Shown: positions 33,954 to 42,962 of the stretch, in pieces
How the letters are laid out: each line of letters begins with the position of its first letter
Numbering within the stretch: the stretch's first letter is position 1
NCBI GenBank assembly: GCA_002336105.1
Contig: DDEQ01000046.1
Span: 41,970 to 105,969, forward strand
Length of the DNA stretch: 64,000 nt
DNA from: Chthonomonas sp. UBA1950
Lineage (GTDB): Bacteria; Armatimonadota; Fimbriimonadia; Fimbriimonadales; Fimbriimonadaceae
Direction of reading: 5' to 3'
Program-made: the position numbers and the translations under genes
The notes under the pieces: model-generated
What the model saw: the letters and a program-made list of their open reading frames with translations, nothing else
Told to the model about the DNA's origin: nothing
The model's database searches: none

Positions 33954-35402
33954 ATGGATATCTTGGGAAGAACAGATGCTGGACCACAAGTCCTCATCGT
34001 GGAAGACGATCCAGTCTCCGCGAAGGTTATCCAGCGCATGTTTCAGAACCACGGGATAGATACAGACCGTGCCGTTGATGGCTCTGAAGCCATCCTTCTT
34101 CACGAACGAAACCACTATCGTCTTGTCGTTTCCGACTGGATGATGCCGGGAATTAACGGTATCGATCTATGCAAGGCATTTCGAGCTCAGGACGGCCCAT
34201 ATGTGTACTTCATCCTGTGTTCCGCAAAGGGTAATCGAGATGACCGAGTCGCAGCCTACGAAGCAGGAGTAGACGACTTCCTAACCAAGCCTCTAGACCA
34301 AGAAGAACTTTGGGGGCGGCTTTATTGCGCAAGACGAATTCTGCTAAGTGAGCACAAACTCCAAGAGCAAAATCAAGAGCTTGAAATCTATGCCCAGAAG
34401 ACGACTGATGCAAATAGCAGTTTGCAAATAGCATCAAAGCGTTTCGAAGGTCTGTTCAACGGCTTGCCCGTTGCTTGCTTTACGTTTGACGCAGAAGGTC
34501 TTGTTCATGAGTGGAACAGAGGAGCAACTCAGATATTCGGGATTGAAGCCTATCGAGCTTTCCAAAAACCCATTTGGAAAGTGCTGGGCGAAAGCGGAAT
34601 TGAGACCTGGAAGCCCGAAATCGTTAGCAAGATTTTTAGCGGACAGCACGCACCGTCGTTCGATTGGGTTTATCAAGACGAACGAAAACCAAAGCGCTTT
34701 TTAACTTGCAACATCATCTGCCTTTACGATAATCGCGGGACTCCGGTCGGGGCAGTTTGCGCAAACATTGACGTCACCGAGCGAACTCTCGCTGAGCAAC
34801 AAATTGCTCGACAGATGGTTCAGATTAACGAATATACAGACCAGCTTCACGAGCAAAAGAGAGAGCTTGAGGAGATGAACGTTCGCCTCAACTACCTCGC
34901 AGTGACAGACGGTTTAACAGGACTATGGAACCATCGAAGGTTCCAAGAGATGCTTGAGGATTCGCTGAACGACCTAACTCGTCACAACGAAAAGTTCTCA
35001 CTCATCTTGCTCGATATCGACCATTTCAAGAAGTTCAACGATCACTTCGGGCACCAAGCCGGTGACGAAGTTTTGCAGATGTTCTCTGATACCCTTCGGT
35101 CTGCTGCAAGAGCAACTGAAATGCCAGCACGCTATGGTGGAGAGGAATTCGCGATCATCCTCCAACGTTGCGATGAGGTCAACGCTTTGGTTGCCGCCCA
35201 ACGGTTCCATTCAGCGATCAGAGATCAAAGTTGGCCGTACAGGTCTGTAACGGCAAGTCTTGGCTTAACCACATGCGATGATCCGCGAACGACTGCAAAA
35301 ACGCTTGTCGCTAGAGCAGATGCCGCCCTGTACCATGCCAAACAAAGCGGGCGAAATCAGATCGTTACGTATAACGACATGATGAGTTTGTCTGCCGCGT
35401 AA
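33954..35402 (+). CDS. Response regulator diguanylate cyclase (REC-PAS-GGDEF)
   Basis: 482 aa making c-di-GMP from two GTP when phosphorylated or signalled. Receiver 12-130 (VLIVEDDPVSAK, VVSDWMMPGING, FLTKPLD), a PAS domain ~160-285 (FEGLFNGLPVACFTFDAEG, VCANIDVTERT), a coiled-coil linker, then GGDEF ~320-475. The active site reads GGEEF (395-399) and the preceding LTGLWNHRRF and DIDHFKKFNDHFGH blocks are complete. The inhibitory I-site RxxD is not seen (RATEMPARYGGEEF), so it may escape product inhibition. Located after the riboswitch/terminator unit; a read-through transcript would bring it under c-di-AMP control, an inference. Confidence 0.93.
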   Translation: MDILGRTDAGPQVLIVEDDPVSAKVIQRMFQNHGIDTDRAVDGSEAILLHERNHYRLVVSDWMMPGINGIDLCKAFRAQDGPYVYFILCSAKGNRDDRVAAYEAGVDDFLTKPLDQEELWGRLYCARRILLSEHKLQEQNQELEIYAQKTTDANSSLQIASKRFEGLFNGLPVACFTFDAEGLVHEWNRGATQIFGIEAYRAFQKPIWKVLGESGIETWKPEIVSKIFSGQHAPSFDWVYQDERKPKRFLTCNIICLYDNRGTPVGAVCANIDVTERTLAEQQIARQMVQINEYTDQLHEQKRELEEMNVRLNYLAVTDGLTGLWNHRRFQEMLEDSLNDLTRHNEKFSLILLDIDHFKKFNDHFGHQAGDEVLQMFSDTLRSAARATEMPARYGGEEFAIILQRCDEVNALVAAQRFHSAIRDQSWPYRSVTASLGLTTCDDPRTTAKTLVARADAALYHAKQSGRNQIVTYNDMMSLSAA

Positions 35403-35433
35403 TGCCGAGTAATCTCAGCATAGCTTCCGCGTC

Positions 35434-37095
35434 ATGACCTACTGCAATCCGCTCAATCTCGATTACGCCTATTGCCCAATCCCAAACTTCTCAGAACAAG
35501 GGAGTCATCGCGCAACGGCTGATCCAGTAATCGTCCTTTTTCAAGACACTTATTATCTGTTTTCGACAAACCAGTGGGGATATTGGTGGAGTGAGGATAT
35601 GTCGACATGGCAGTTCGTTTCCCGGCGGTTCCTAAAACCTTGGCATGATGTGTACGACGAGCTATGCGCACCCGCAGCTTGGGTTTACAAAGATCATCTG
35701 TACGTCATCGGCTCAACTTATTCAGACAATTTCGTGATCTGGAAGAGTTCAAACCCGAAAATTGATGATTGGGAAGAAGCTGCTATTTCGAAGATTGGCG
35801 GCTGGGACCCGGCCTACTTTGTCGATGATGACGAGAAGATTTACCTGTACCACGGTTCCAGCAACGACGGACCTATCTATGGTGTCGAGATCGACCCCAA
35901 TTCTCTACAAGCGGTCGGCAATCAAGTTGAACTGATTCGGCTGAACGACGAAGAGCACGGTTGGGAGAGGTTCGGCGAGCATCACGACAACACCTTCCTC
36001 AAACCATTTATTGAAGGAGCCTGGATGACGAAGCATGCTGGGAAATACTATCTCCAATACGGTGCTCCCGGCACTGAGTTTAGCGGTTATGCCGATGGCG
36101 TGTATGTCGCGGATGCACCCTTAGGACCGTTCACTTATCAAACTCACAACCCACTTTCTCTCAATCAGGGCGGTTTCACTCGTGGAGCTGGACATGGAAA
36201 TACGTTCCAAGCCAAGAATGGTCGATGGTGGCACGTTTCAACCGTTACGATTGCTGTTAAGAATAACTTCGAAAGAAGGCTCGGCCTCTGGCCGACATAC
36301 TTTGACGATGACGGCGTCATGTGGTGTGACACGTCATTTGGCGATTACCCCTTCGAGCTTCCAGACTATGGCGGCGGATTTACCCGCTGGATGCTCTTGA
36401 ACTATCAAAAACCGACCAAAGCCTCCTCTGTTTTCGGAGCTTGTCAGCCAAGCCTAGCGTTCGACGAAGATATGAGAACTTACTGGTGCGCGGAGACTGC
36501 GAGTGCAGGCGAATGGCTTCAGACCGACCTTGGAAGCGCATCGACCGTTCGCAGTATTCAAATCAACTATGCCGACCAAGATGCCGCGCTTATGGGAAAG
36601 ACAGAAGGTATCTGTCATCAGTATCGTATCTGGGCATCCGACGATGAACTCTCGTGGAACCTCATTGTGGATAAGTCTCAGAACATAACCGACGTTCCTC
36701 ATGACTACAGTCAGCTGGAAACCCCCATCGAAACAAGGTTCTTGAAACTAGAAAACGTTCATATTCCAACCGGCAAATTCGCTATCAGCGGTTTTCGAGT
36801 TTTCGGCACAAGCTCTGTTCAAAAGCCGAACGAAGTGAAGCATTTTGTCGTGCTGCGAGGCGATCAGGGGGACCGAAGGAACGCATGGCTCAAGTGGCAA
36901 GCCGACCCTTTGGCATCCGGCTATCTAGTTCGGTATGGCATCGCCGCAGATAAGCTCTACTCCAGTGTCATGGTGTATGGCCGAAATGAGCTTTATGTCA
37001 AAACACTCACCAAGGCTCAACAGTATTTCTTTTCAATAGAAGCGTTTAATGAAGGTGGAGTAGGACCCCGCACAATTCCTGTCCTGTCGGAGTAG
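35434..37095 (+). CDS. GH43-like glycosidase with F5/8-type and Fn3-like domains
   Basis: 553 aa. Residues 1-325 form a five-blade GH43-type propeller: base Asp in RATADPVIV, modulating Asp in GGWDPAYFVDDD, likely acid Glu in IEGAWMTKHAGKYYLQYG. Then a discoidin-like F5/8 type C domain (~335-465: EWLQTDLGSASTVRSIQIN, ETRFLKLENVH) and a C-terminal fibronectin III-like part (AWLKWQADPLASGYLVRYG). Family 43 members act on xylan or arabinan side chains. Odd: no signal peptide at the only good start (TAGCTT 7 nt upstream), yet these accessory domains are typical of secreted proteins. Leaderless-type start. Confidence 0.82.
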   Translation: MTYCNPLNLDYAYCPIPNFSEQGSHRATADPVIVLFQDTYYLFSTNQWGYWWSEDMSTWQFVSRRFLKPWHDVYDELCAPAAWVYKDHLYVIGSTYSDNFVIWKSSNPKIDDWEEAAISKIGGWDPAYFVDDDEKIYLYHGSSNDGPIYGVEIDPNSLQAVGNQVELIRLNDEEHGWERFGEHHDNTFLKPFIEGAWMTKHAGKYYLQYGAPGTEFSGYADGVYVADAPLGPFTYQTHNPLSLNQGGFTRGAGHGNTFQAKNGRWWHVSTVTIAVKNNFERRLGLWPTYFDDDGVMWCDTSFGDYPFELPDYGGGFTRWMLLNYQKPTKASSVFGACQPSLAFDEDMRTYWCAETASAGEWLQTDLGSASTVRSIQINYADQDAALMGKTEGICHQYRIWASDDELSWNLIVDKSQNITDVPHDYSQLETPIETRFLKLENVHIPTGKFAISGFRVFGTSSVQKPNEVKHFVVLRGDQGDRRNAWLKWQADPLASGYLVRYGIAADKLYSSVMVYGRNELYVKTLTKAQQYFFSIEAFNEGGVGPRTIPVLSE

Positions 37096-37115
37096 CCTAT
37101 ACTCAAGTCTAGAAC

Positions 37116-37766
37116 ATGGTTATTGCCGCGATTGCTCTATCTGCACTTTTTCAAACTTCATTGACCTTGCTGCCAAAGGACGATATTTGGTGCTACCCTC
37201 ACGCGACCGATCCAGAGAAGGACGCCTACCTGAGAATTTGGGGCACAGAGGGACGGGCAGTGCCATCTGACGACGACACTAGCAACTTTAGTTTCAGCCT
37301 CATGCAGTGGGATGTATCCGCGTTGCCAACAGCTAAGCTCACCGGCGCTAAGCTTGTTTTGACCCAAATTGCCAACCCGAAATACTCGCTCGCTCAGGCG
37401 ACAAAGTTCCCACTTGAAGCAAGGACCGTCGCCTCAGGTTTCACAGAGAAGGGCTGGACATACGACTCTTTGCCAAAATTCATGCCAGGCAAAACGGAAA
37501 AATCCATCTTTGGAACCGGCTTTCCAGATCCTTTTCCGAAAGCCGACGAAGAATCGACAATCACTATCGAACTACTAAAAGGTCCGGGTGATTTTGCGAA
37601 ATCGTTTGCAGATGCTGTCGCCTCAAATAAACTGATAGCCATCGCGTTGACGAGTCCGCTCGACGTCACTCTTAATCCCGACGTACAAACGGTCTACAAG
37701 CTATACAGCAAAGATGCCCCAATTGAGAAGGTCAAACCTAAGCTCATTCTGACCTTCGAAAAGTAA
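37116..37766 (+). CDS. Secreted DNRLRE/CBM96-like domain protein
   Basis: 216 aa. A short signal peptide (VIAAIALSALFQTS), then one beta-rich domain with the family-like features of DNRLRE proteins: LRIWGTEG near the start, SLMQWDVSALPTAKLTGAKL, a middle GWTYDSLP, and a final KPKLILTFE strand. Such domains bind polysaccharide or shape surface proteins. It follows the GH43-like gene by 20 nt and may share its transcript. TATACT lies 12 nt before the ATG. Stops directly against the convergent UDG gene. Confidence 0.65.
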   Translation: MVIAAIALSALFQTSLTLLPKDDIWCYPHATDPEKDAYLRIWGTEGRAVPSDDDTSNFSFSLMQWDVSALPTAKLTGAKLVLTQIANPKYSLAQATKFPLEARTVASGFTEKGWTYDSLPKFMPGKTEKSIFGTGFPDPFPKADEESTITIELLKGPGDFAKSFADAVASNKLIAIALTSPLDVTLNPDVQTVYKLYSKDAPIEKVKPKLILTFEK

Positions 37767-38405
37767 TTAGAAGAGACCCGTTTGGGTCTCACTACCTTGC
37801 TCAGGCTTGGGATTTGCAGCTAACCGAACCGCAGTATCCCAAGCCTTTACTATGTCTTGAACCAACAACGAATAACCACCATCGCCGCTTATATTCATTT
37901 GTCGAAGAATGTAGGATGGATGTAGCGTTGCGATTGCCGTCTTTGCGTATTCGCACCGAAAATACATACCCCGCTCTTTAGTGATCTGAAAATTCTTCTT
38001 TATCAGGTTTTTCGCACTCGGAGCGCCGATGCACAAAATCACCCAAGGCTTGATAATTCCGAGTTGAGGAATCAGCCATTGGCGACAAGCTTGGCTCTCT
38101 TCCTCAGTCGGTGGCCGATTCACGGGTCGTCCAGTTGACCAATCTGCGGCCCTGCACTTAACCGTGTTCGTGATATAAACCTGACTTCGCTTGAGACCAG
38201 CCTCTTCAATCGCTTTGTCTAGCAATTGGCCCGCACGTCCGACAAAAGGTCTCCCTGTCCGGTCTTCTTGATCTCCCGGTCCTTCGCCGACTAGCACAAG
38301 AGGAGATTGAACGTCACCTTCGCCAAAAACGACATTGGTTCGCCGTTTGGATAGTTCACATAACACACAACTTTGGCTTGCAGACCTCAGTTCGTCAAAC
38401 GTCAC
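37767..38405 (-). CDS. Uracil-DNA glycosylase, family 4 (Fe-S type)
   Basis: 212 aa repair enzyme removing uracil from DNA. Four Fe-S cysteines: Cys13 and Cys16 (SCVLCELS), one in TVKCRAADW and one in SQACRQWL. Motif A GEGPGDQEDRTGRPFVGRAG and motif B TLHPSYILRQ are those of family 4 enzymes. No signal peptide. The upstream HIT gene overlaps by 11 nt, so both come from one transcript. Family 5 is excluded by the motif A sequence, as far as I can judge. Confidence 0.93.
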   Translation of the reverse strand: MTFDELRSASQSCVLCELSKRRTNVVFGEGDVQSPLVLVGEGPGDQEDRTGRPFVGRAGQLLDKAIEEAGLKRSQVYITNTVKCRAADWSTGRPVNRPPTEEESQACRQWLIPQLGIIKPWVILCIGAPSAKNLIKKNFQITKERGMYFRCEYAKTAIATLHPSYILRQMNISGDGGYSLLVQDIVKAWDTAVRLAANPKPEQGSETQTGLF

Positions 38406-38895
38406 GCGACATCGCCTCGATCAACTGGTCATAGCTCTCGTGCAACGTCTGCGGCATCACCCGAACGTCCCCAATAGACGTCATGAAATTAGTGTCACCA
38501 GACCACCTCGGAACAATGTGCCAATGAATATGCTGCGGAATCCCTGCACCACCTGCACGCCCCATGTTCACGCCGATATTAAACCCATCGGGTTTGTAGA
38601 CGGCTCGAATCCAACTCACACCTTTCGCGATCAGCTGATTCACTTCCAGCAGTTCGTCGTCATTCATCAAGGTAATGTCATTGACTTGGCGATAGGGCGC
38701 AACTAGCAGATGTCCGCTCGTGTACGGAAAAGCATTCATCATCACGAACGACGACACGCCTCGAAACAAAATCAGGTTCTTGCGGTCATCATTCTCGGCG
38801 GGCAAATCAACGAAAATATCTGAGCCCTTTCCAGAGCCTGTGTTTGGACTTTGAATATATGTCATCCGCCAAGGAGCCCACAAAATTTCCGGCAT
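38395..38895 (-). CDS. HIT family nucleotide hydrolase/transferase
   Basis: 166 aa from ATG 38895 (MPEILWAPWRMTYI), which is the canonical N-terminus of bacterial HIT proteins of the Ap4A type; GTG at 38910 would add 5 residues. The HIT triad is in PQHIHWHIVPRW. The substrate is probably a dinucleoside polyphosphate or AMP derivative. TATAAC stands exactly 6 nt before the ATG, so the mRNA is leaderless. First gene of the pair with UDG. Confidence 0.92.
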   Translation of the reverse strand: MPEILWAPWRMTYIQSPNTGSGKGSDIFVDLPAENDDRKNLILFRGVSSFVMMNAFPYTSGHLLVAPYRQVNDITLMNDDELLEVNQLIAKGVSWIRAVYKPDGFNIGVNMGRAGGAGIPQHIHWHIVPRWSGDTNFMTSIGDVRVMPQTLHESYDQLIEAMSRDV

Positions 38896-38901
38896 AAATC
38901 G

Positions 38902-38907
38902 GTTATA
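38902..38907 (-). promoter_or_regulatory. -10 box of leaderless promoter for the HIT/UDG operon
   Basis: TATAAC on the minus strand, 6 nt before the ATG at 38895. It lies just past the terminator of the upstream gene. Confidence 0.6.
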
Positions 38908-38913
38908 CACGAG

Positions 38914-38952
38914 AAAAAAGGCGGTCGAACCATTTTCAGTGTTCGACCGCCT
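38914..38952 (-). terminator. Intrinsic terminator of the Spy-like gene (minus strand)
   Basis: On the minus strand, a perfect 12-bp stem (AGGCGGTCGAAC at 38952-38941, GTTCGACCGCCT at 38930-38919), 10-nt loop, then six Ts. Strong. Confidence 0.93.
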
Positions 38953-38960
38953 GAGCTTTC

Positions 38961-39815
38961 TTAGTTATCTTCTTCTGGAGGTGGCCCACCCGCTGGCGGC
39001 TCACCGTTTGGAGGCCCGCCGGCTGGACGGCCCTGACGCTTCAGTTCGAAAGGCTTTCCAAGCATCGCTTTGAACTTGCTATTCTGCTCTGGAGTCAGGA
39101 TCGCGAATATGCGCTCCATTGCTTCAGCTCTTTGATCACGCTGACCAACACCATTTCTTCGGCCTGCTCCTGCCGGCCCGACTTCTTGCCCACGATTTCT
39201 TAATCCTCCAACAGGTCCGCCCTGTGGACTGCCCTGAGGACCACCTTGCTGGCCCCGTGGGGTAGCGGCTCGAATCTTCTCAATCTGTTCGTCTGAAAGG
39301 TCAAGTTTGTCTTGAATGTACGGAATTTGAAAAGCCCGTGGCCCAGCCAGCTGAAGGCTGATCTGCTGATATCTTTCGAACTGAGCAGCGCTCAAGATCC
39401 CTTTGACCTGAGCTTCAAGCTTTTTCATTGCTTGGGGTCCGAGTTGGGCTCCGCGAGGAGAACCTTGCCCGGCACTCCCAAATTGCGGTCCAGCTTGTCC
39501 ATCAGGACCTCCGGGTCCCCAAGGCACTTCACCGCGTGCACCCTGGCGGGCTTGCGGCGGTTGTGGAAGAATCTTTTTGATCTTTACGATCTGTGAATCG
39601 GACAGTTTGAGTTCGGTCTGGACTTCAGGGATCATCAAGATTCCAGGGCCACCGTTAGGGATCCTTGGCCCCATCATACGCTGGCCGCCCGGTCCCATCT
39701 GACGTCCCATTCCTTGACCATTCTCTGGAGGTCCCATCGGTTCCTGTGCCTCAGCCATAACGGCTACGAATGCCAGCGCAGAAATGGCAATGATTCTTTG
39801 GGTTCTTAGTTTCAC
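38961..39815 (-). CDS. Secreted Spy/CpxP-like LTxxQ-motif protein
   Basis: 284 aa from GTG with AAGGAG upstream. Signal peptide (RIIAISALAFVAVMAEA, cut before QEPM). The mature part has several LTxxQ-like segments (LKLSDSQIVKIKK, ILSAAQFERYQQ, LDLSDEQIEKI, AILTPEQNSKFKAM) separated by long Gly/Pro/Gln-rich stretches. Spy/CpxP proteins are periplasmic chaperones or stress sensors. Gene order RR - kinase - this protein mirrors cpxRA-cpxP, so it is probably the periplasmic feedback partner of the kinase. The Gly/Pro insertions make it unusually long. Confidence 0.75.
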   Translation of the reverse strand: MKLRTQRIIAISALAFVAVMAEAQEPMGPPENGQGMGRQMGPGGQRMMGPRIPNGGPGILMIPEVQTELKLSDSQIVKIKKILPQPPQARQGARGEVPWGPGGPDGQAGPQFGSAGQGSPRGAQLGPQAMKKLEAQVKGILSAAQFERYQQISLQLAGPRAFQIPYIQDKLDLSDEQIEKIRAATPRGQQGGPQGSPQGGPVGGLRNRGQEVGPAGAGRRNGVGQRDQRAEAMERIFAILTPEQNSKFKAMLGKPFELKRQGRPAGGPPNGEPPAGGPPPEEDN

Positions 39816-39876
39816 TTCTATTCTCCTTTTTGGGCAACGGTCTTCCTGTTGCTTTCGGAGATAGAGTGACTCACAA

Positions 39877-41406
39877 TTATGAGGAAGCTATTTGATTTCG
39901 TCCTTTTGAAAAAAAGACGAAGAATCTTGTGCCAGTACCCAGTTCGCTTTCCACACGAATGCTCCCATTGTTCGCCTCGACGAGGCTCTTCACAATAGCC
40001 AGACCTAGTCCGGTTCCCCCTGTTTCGCGGCTTCGGGCGGCATCCGCACGATAGAACCGATCAAAAATCTTGTTAAGGTTTTCAGCGGAAATACCTTCGC
40101 CAGTATCTGCCACCAGGATCTTAACCTCGTGTGGGCTGTCGCTGACTTCAATCAGGATCTTCCCTTCCTCATTTGAGTGCCTTACAGCGTTCTCGACGAG
40201 ATTGAAAGTGATTCGAGCAATGTGATCAGGATCTGCATTCAGTAAGACTGGATGCTCAGGCACTTTCAACACAATTTCGGGCCTCTCAGAGAGCGCCATT
40301 TCACTGAGCGCATCGGCGATCGTCGCCCTAACATCAAGGTTTGCCGTCATTGGCGATAGCTGGCCGCTATCAGCTCGGGCCAGCATGAGCAACTGCTTGA
40401 CTAGTTTCGACATTCCGTGAGCGGCTTTGTCCGCAGTTTGCAGAGCACTACGCAGTTCGGTTTCGGTCGACTGAGGTGAAACCGAGGATGTCGCCAATAT
40501 CACCCGAGCGAGTGGGGTTCTTAACTCATGCGAAACGTCTGCTGTGAACTGTCTTTGTAGGTTATAAGCTCTCTCCAGTTCAGCATAAGCGGCTTCCTTG
40601 TCTTCGAAAGAGAATTGAAGCCTTTCGAGCATCTGATTAAACGTTACGGCGAGTTTCGCCATCTCATCTTCACCCGTAACATGAAGGCGTTGGGATAGAT
40701 CACTAGCGCTTAATGAACTCGCGGCTTGCGTGACTTGCGCTACCGGGCGCAAAGTTCTTTTAACAAGAAATCCGGCGGCAACTGCGCTCGCCAAAAGCCC
40801 AACGGGTAGGAAGATCATAAATGTCCGGAGTTGAGCTGCTTCCATCAGGTCAACAATATCAAGTTCTCTCGCCACCTGAACTGCTCCAATAATCTTCCCA
40901 TCGTCAACCGCTGGTCGTGTCCAGACTCTGAGGCGCTGTCCTGAATACTTTATGGTTGACATCGTGCGATGACCGGACAAAGCAAGCCGAACGGCGTTGG
41001 GATCAAAGATGGTCTCCCTTTCTCCCAGCAATAGAGAATTTCCGTTCAAGCCAAAGAGTCGCGGACGTCGAAAATCGGCAAGGGCAAGTGAATCTCTCAA
41101 ATAACCTGGGCGAGTTCGATTATTGAACGGAAACGACTGGCGGTCCTCAATCTGCGGAAGATGGTCATTAGGATCTAGCTCTCGTGGTCGAGGCGGAGGT
41201 CCGTCGCCTTGCTCTGGCCTCCCACGGCCTTCCGGCGGCCCACCCGAAAGTGCCCGATCAGCACGATTGCGCAGTTCTTTGTCAATTTCGGCGAGCATTC
41301 GGTCTTTGCTCACAAACGACAAAGCCAGCGCTGAACCCGTCAAGATAACGACAAGGGTGCCAGCGTTCCAAAGAAGCAACGTGGTTCGAATAGACCTTTG
41401 CTTCAG
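39877..41406 (-). CDS. Membrane sensor histidine kinase (CpxA/EnvZ class)
   Basis: 509 aa if started at CTG 41406, which I prefer: GGAGG lies 7 nt upstream, the CTG overlaps the regulator's stop (CTGA), and it restores a basic end (KQRSIRTT) before the first helix. TTG 41379 is the alternative. Helix 1 (LVVILTGSALALSFV), a ~150-residue periplasmic loop rich in Pro/Arg, helix 2 (FLPVGLLASAVAAGFLV), HAMP, HisKA with FTADVSHELRTPL, HATPase with NAVRHSN, VADTGEGI and GGTGLGLAI. Senses an envelope state and phosphorylates the adjacent OmpR-type regulator. Confidence 0.93.
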   Translation of the reverse strand: MKQRSIRTTLLLWNAGTLVVILTGSALALSFVSKDRMLAEIDKELRNRADRALSGGPPEGRGRPEQGDGPPPRPRELDPNDHLPQIEDRQSFPFNNRTRPGYLRDSLALADFRRPRLFGLNGNSLLLGERETIFDPNAVRLALSGHRTMSTIKYSGQRLRVWTRPAVDDGKIIGAVQVARELDIVDLMEAAQLRTFMIFLPVGLLASAVAAGFLVKRTLRPVAQVTQAASSLSASDLSQRLHVTGEDEMAKLAVTFNQMLERLQFSFEDKEAAYAELERAYNLQRQFTADVSHELRTPLARVILATSSVSPQSTETELRSALQTADKAAHGMSKLVKQLLMLARADSGQLSPMTANLDVRATIADALSEMALSERPEIVLKVPEHPVLLNADPDHIARITFNLVENAVRHSNEEGKILIEVSDSPHEVKILVADTGEGISAENLNKIFDRFYRADAARSRETGGTGLGLAIVKSLVEANNGSIRVESELGTGTRFFVFFSKGRNQIASS

Positions 41407-42086
41407 CGAGGAACCTCCGCGTCACTTGTCAGCCGATATCCAAAGCCATGTACGGTCTGAATCATTTTGAAATCGAATCCAGCGTCAATCTTCTTTCGAA
41501 GCGATGTCACGTGGAAATTCACTGTGTTCTCAAGTTTCTCTTCGGCATTCCAGACGCTCTCCAGAATCACGTCGCGTGTAAGGGTTCGACCAACGTTTCT
41601 CGCAAGTGCTTCAAGCAGGTCAAACTCTCGTCTTGTTAGGTTGATCTCCTTCCCCGCTCTTTCAACAGTGTGCGCTCTTGTGTCGATTTTCAGCTCGCCG
41701 ATTTCAATCACGCCGGTTCGAACCGTAGTTTCTCGCCGAAGAACTGCAGAAATTCTTGCTCGAAGTTCTCGCATGTCGAACGGCTTGGTGAGGTAGTCAT
41801 CTGCGCCCATGTCGAGGCCCTTCACCCGATCTTCGATACTGTCACGGGCAGTCAGCATCAGAATAGGCGTCGAACCACCGTTACGTCGTATCTCTCGGCA
41901 AATAGCCCATCCATCCATGCCAGGCAACATAACGTCCAGAATGATCAACCCGTAAGAATGGAGGGATGCCGCAAACAAGCCGTCGTTACCGTCTCGCTGA
42001 ATTTCGACAATGAACGACTCTTGCCGCAAGGCATTAGCGATCTGTTCACTCAACACTCGATCATCTTCAACCAACAAGATACGCAT
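41403..42086 (-). CDS. OmpR/PhoB-family response regulator
   Basis: 227 aa. Receiver 1-115: RILLVEDDRVL, phospho-acceptor Asp51 in IILDVMLPGMDG, LMLTARDS, YLTKPFD. C-terminal winged helix 130-222 (LTRREFDLLEALARNVGRTL, VNFHVTSLRKKID, VHGFGYRL). Binds DNA as a dimer upon phosphorylation by the kinase whose gene overlaps its stop. Likely controls the Spy-like gene behind the kinase and itself. Confidence 0.96.
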   Translation of the reverse strand: MRILLVEDDRVLSEQIANALRQESFIVEIQRDGNDGLFAASLHSYGLIILDVMLPGMDGWAICREIRRNGGSTPILMLTARDSIEDRVKGLDMGADDYLTKPFDMRELRARISAVLRRETTVRTGVIEIGELKIDTRAHTVERAGKEINLTRREFDLLEALARNVGRTLTRDVILESVWNAEEKLENTVNFHVTSLRKKIDAGFDFKMIQTVHGFGYRLTSDAEVPR

Positions 42087-42143
42087 TTCCTAAGCTAGGT
42101 TGACTCATATATATGAGGGATTTGTGAGGTCATTCTGCCAAAG

Positions 42144-42149
42144 TAGGGT
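42144..42149 (+). promoter_or_regulatory. -10 box of leaderless promoter for the FAH-family gene
   Basis: TAGGGT, exactly 6 nt, then ATG at 42156. TTGTGA about 16 nt further upstream may be the -35. Confidence 0.5.
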
Positions 42150-42155
42150 GAAGTT

Positions 42156-42947
42156 ATGAAAATCGTGCGCTTTCTAGATGAAACGAATAACGAGTATTTG
42201 GGCAAACCGACGTCCGATGGAAAAGCCGTTGTTCTAACACCTCAAGATGCCGAAGTGGGTGAGAGAACCATCCAGAAAATCCTTGCTCCTTTGGTTCCAA
42301 CCGCGATCATCGGCATCGGGCTCAACTACAAAAAACACGCCGACGAAACGGGTGGCAAGTATCCCGATTACCCTATCGTTTTTTACAAGGGGCCGAACTC
42401 ACTTCAAAACCCGTTTGATCCGATTGAGCTACCGCGAGGCCTCCGATCTGACCAAGTCGATTTCGAAGGCGAATTAGCGGTTGTGATTGGACAAACCTGT
42501 AAGAACGTGACGCCAGAGAATGCCCTTGATTATGTGCTCGGCTACACAATAGGTAATGATGTGAGCGCTCGGGATTGGCAAATGCACCGGAGCGGAAGAC
42601 AATGGTGCCGTGCAAAATCGTTCGATACCTTCTGTCCACTCGGCCCTGTTCTCACCACACCAGATGAAATTCCAAATCCGAATAATCTGGAATTGGTGAC
42701 TAAGATCAACGGCGAAGTCGTTCAAGAAACGAACACGGAAGACATGATCTTCAGCGTCGCCGAAATCATCTCTTTTCTGAGCGGATCCTCAACCCTGATG
42801 GCCGGAACAGTTATTTTGACAGGAACACCGAGCGGTGTTGGCATGGCTCGAACACCGGAACTCTGGTTAAAGCCTGGCGATCAAGTCGATATTACGATCT
42901 CTGGAATAGGAACGCTAAGTAATCCAGTAATAGAAGAAGCGTTGTAA
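42156..42947 (+). CDS. Fumarylacetoacetate hydrolase family protein
   Basis: 263 aa. Core FAH fold: IGIGLNYKKHADETG, metal-binding DFEGELAVVIG (Glu-x-Glu with later Asp), YTIGNDVSARDWQ, and TGTPSGVGM. Relatives hydrolyse or decarboxylate acylpyruvates and 2-hydroxymuconate-type diketo acids, so the exact substrate is open. Cytoplasmic, stand-alone transcript. Confidence 0.9.
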   Translation: MKIVRFLDETNNEYLGKPTSDGKAVVLTPQDAEVGERTIQKILAPLVPTAIIGIGLNYKKHADETGGKYPDYPIVFYKGPNSLQNPFDPIELPRGLRSDQVDFEGELAVVIGQTCKNVTPENALDYVLGYTIGNDVSARDWQMHRSGRQWCRAKSFDTFCPLGPVLTTPDEIPNPNNLELVTKINGEVVQETNTEDMIFSVAEIISFLSGSSTLMAGTVILTGTPSGVGMARTPELWLKPGDQVDITISGIGTLSNPVIEEAL

Positions 42948-42962
42948 GATTTGCGTTTCGCT

